A stretch of 33,624 bases of DNA, from the NCBI RefSeq assembly GCF_947486615.1, contig NZ_CANKUD010000019.1, forward strand, positions 1 through 33,624, in the 5' to 3' direction. The translations under genes were made by a program, and so were the position numbers. The stretch comes from an uncultured Modestobacter sp. (GTDB lineage Bacteria; Actinomycetota; Actinomycetes; Mycobacteriales; Geodermatophilaceae). Below, piece after piece: positions 32,314-33,624 of the stretch. Position 1 is the stretch's first letter; every line of letters starts with the position of its first letter. Below the pieces are notes generated by a model. That model ran no database searches and was not told the origin of the DNA. It saw only the letters and a program-made list of their open reading frames with translations.

Positions 32314-32796
32314 TCAGCGACCAGCACCGTCGACGAAGGCGACGTAGCGACTCTCCGCCGGCCAGCTCTGGTGCCGGCCGGTGCGGCAGGTGCTCTCGCC
32401 GAGGCGCTCGACCATCCGGTCGCAGAACAGCGGAAAGGCATAGCGGTTCCACTCCTCGACCAGCTCGGGAGCGACCGCGCTCTCCGCCTGCCAGCGCAGC
32501 ACCGCCAACACCGGCAGCTCCCGGGCGATGTGCGGATGCTGCCGCCAGCAGGCCGGGATCATGTGCGCTGGCCGCCAGGCGTACTCGTGGTTGATCCAGA
32601 CCGCGACGTCGTCGCACCAGCTCCACATCGATGCGCTGAGTTCGCTGTTGCACCCGGCCGGTTCCCATGGACGTTCCATGTCCGCCATGACGCCGGCCGG
32701 GGCCGGTCGTCCGGAGTCACGGCGGCCCGCGTCCCGCAACAGCTCGAGCGCAACCAGCACGGGGGCCGGAGGGCGCGGGAACGGCAGGACGATCAC
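32314..32796 (-). CDS. DUF4913-like conjugation-associated protein
   Basis: The product is 160 aa. The middle and C-terminus (WCDDVAVWINHEYAWRPAHM, WRQHPHIARELPVLAVLRW, CDRMVERLGESTCRTGRHQ) resemble the DUF4913 proteins found next to coupling-protein genes in actinobacterial conjugative elements. It starts with GTG 32796 inside the stop of the coupling gene (GTGA), with GGGTGG five bases upstream; GTG 32805 is an alternative. The protein is soluble with no signal peptide. Its role is unknown, but the constant pairing suggests a function in DNA transfer. The family name is recalled from neighbourhood and pattern and is moderately sure. Confidence 0.75.
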   Translation of the reverse strand: MIVLPFPRPPAPVLVALELLRDAGRRDSGRPAPAGVMADMERPWEPAGCNSELSASMWSWCDDVAVWINHEYAWRPAHMIPACWRQHPHIARELPVLAVLRWQAESAVAPELVEEWNRYAFPLFCDRMVERLGESTCRTGRHQSWPAESRYVAFVDGAGR

Positions 32797-33539
32797 TTCA
32801 GCCACCCGTCGGGCGCCTGTTCGGACGGTGATCCGCCGACGATGTTCGGCCGGGGAGTCAACCGGTGGTCGCGGGCGTAGCTCAGCGCAGCAGCAGTGCG
32901 CGCCTGGACGTCCACCACGTCGGCACGGGCGCGGGTGACGTGCGCACGGGCGACCTCCAGCTCGGACTTGAGCTGCTGCCCGTCCTTGCCGTCGAGGCAG
33001 CGCCGCAGCTTGGCCAGGATGGGTGGCGCCGTTCCGGCGATGACGAGCGCGTGCCGCTCTGGCACGCGCCGGATGTCCCCGGGCCGCAGCACCCGTACGT
33101 TCTCCCCCGAGCGCGACGTGCCGACGCCACCGGGGCCGTCGGTGACGGTCTGCCGACTGATCCGCACGTCGTCCATGAGATCGGACAGCTCCCGGTAGAA
33201 GTGGACGTCCTTGCCGCCGCCGAAGACGACCAAGGTGTTGGTGAGCCCGAGCAGGGAGCGCGCCTCGTCCTCGCCGTAGGAGACGACCATCTGCTTCCAG
33301 GTCTGCGCCGCGTAGATGAACGACAGACCGAGGGCGCGTTCGTTGGCCATCCGCACCCGCAAGGTGGGCAGCGGGGTGGTGGAGGGCAACTCGTCGAGGC
33401 AGGCCAGGAAGCAGGGCGTCATCCGCCCGTGCGGCGAAGCGTTGGCGACTTGCAGAGCCGTATCCAGGACTTGCTCGGCGACGGCGGTCATCAGCGGCGC
33501 CGCAGAGGCGTACGGATCGTCGCGACCGAGCAGGTACAC
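32793..33539 (-). CDS. TraG/TraD-type coupling protein, C-terminal part only
   Basis: The product is 248 aa from GTG 33539. It is the C-terminal half of a type IV coupling protein (TraM-recognition domain of TraD/TraG). It has the Walker B-like CFLACLDELPSTTPLP, RVRMANERALGLSFIYAAQT, LVVFGGGKDVHFYRELSDLM, and VRVLRPGDIRRVPERHALVI. The Walker A half, normally 300 or more residues upstream, is absent. The frame is open beyond GTG 33539 (RQGTVYLLGR still looks genuine) but reaches a TGA at 33615-33617, and the sequence in between is not coupling-like. The gene is therefore either broken near 33550 or frameshifted there. If truncated it could not drive DNA transfer. Confidence 0.85.
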   Translation of the reverse strand: MYLLGRDDPYASAAPLMTAVAEQVLDTALQVANASPHGRMTPCFLACLDELPSTTPLPTLRVRMANERALGLSFIYAAQTWKQMVVSYGEDEARSLLGLTNTLVVFGGGKDVHFYRELSDLMDDVRISRQTVTDGPGGVGTSRSGENVRVLRPGDIRRVPERHALVIAGTAPPILAKLRRCLDGKDGQQLKSELEVARAHVTRARADVVDVQARTAAALSYARDHRLTPRPNIVGGSPSEQAPDGWLK

Positions 33540-33624
33540 GGTTCCCTGACGACTAATGGGGCTTACCGAGCCTGCTGGTCTCTGGCAGGTTCGGTGCCGG
33601 TAGCGGCCGGTGGGTCAGCACTCC
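33540..33624. other. Disrupted upstream end of the coupling gene at the window edge
   Basis: Upstream of GTVYLLGR the expected coupling-protein sequence stops. The 85 bp to the edge contain an inverted repeat: GAACCTGC and GCAGGCTC on the minus strand, one mismatch, 9-base loop. They also contain a GC-rich stretch that does not read as protein in any frame. It may be the end of an inserted element or a deletion junction, but too little is visible. Confidence 0.35.

Overview
The window is a stretch of a very GC-rich actinobacterial genome. Support for this: roughly 70% GC in the core genes, strong third-position G/C bias, many GTG starts, ATGA/GTGA gene overlaps, a partner-switching type kinase/phosphatase set, and an actinobacterial-style MobF relaxase. 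The combination of sensor-type SpoIIE phosphatases with a MEDS/HATPase protein suggests a Geodermatophilaceae-like soil or rock actinobacterium. That placement is an inference from gene style, not from a marker gene.

Left edge (1-2.4 kb): the 5' end of etfB and the complete folE (GTP cyclohydrolase I), both on the minus strand, then about 800 bp without a convincing gene, then a minus-strand IclR-family regulator.

Catabolic operon (2.56-12.49 kb, plus strand, divergent from the IclR gene): nine tightly spaced or overlapping genes plus a final SDR. They encode an NMT1-type lipoprotein substrate-binding protein, an IlvD/Edd-family Fe-S dehydratase, two ABC permeases, an ABC ATPase, an alpha/beta hydrolase, an FAD-dependent oxidoreductase, and the two halves of an aconitase X enzyme (catalytic Fe-S subunit and DUF126 swivel subunit). 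This reads as a complete uptake-plus-degradation pathway for one small organic acid or hydroxy compound, probably controlled by the IclR protein. I do not recognise the set as a described pathway.

Signalling block (12.9-17.2 kb): a HATPase protein whose sensory MEDS domain has been cut out internally, a decayed GAF-SpoIIE phosphatase pseudogene on the opposite strand carrying a nine-copy hexanucleotide repeat, and an intact PAS-PAS-GAF-SpoIIE phosphatase. Two tiny related proteins follow, the second apparently frameshifted.

Accessory region (about 17.9-33.6 kb): this looks like an integrated conjugative or phage-derived element. It holds a small unknown protein, a Cys-rich helix-turn-helix protein of phage type, a lower-GC gap, a TIR-like nucleotide-binding protein resembling defence effectors, an MFS transporter remnant, a two-gene operon (unknown protein plus XRE/ImmA-IrrE metallopeptidase) with a leaderless promoter overlapped by a palindrome, and an 1843-residue relaxase-helicase-primase fusion. 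It continues with a diguanylate cyclase lacking an inhibitory site, a HEPN/Abi_2-type protein, a DUF4913-like protein and the C-terminal part of a TraG/TraD-type coupling protein that loses its reading frame near the right edge. The possible defence genes lie next to the conjugation genes, as expected for cargo of a mobile element.
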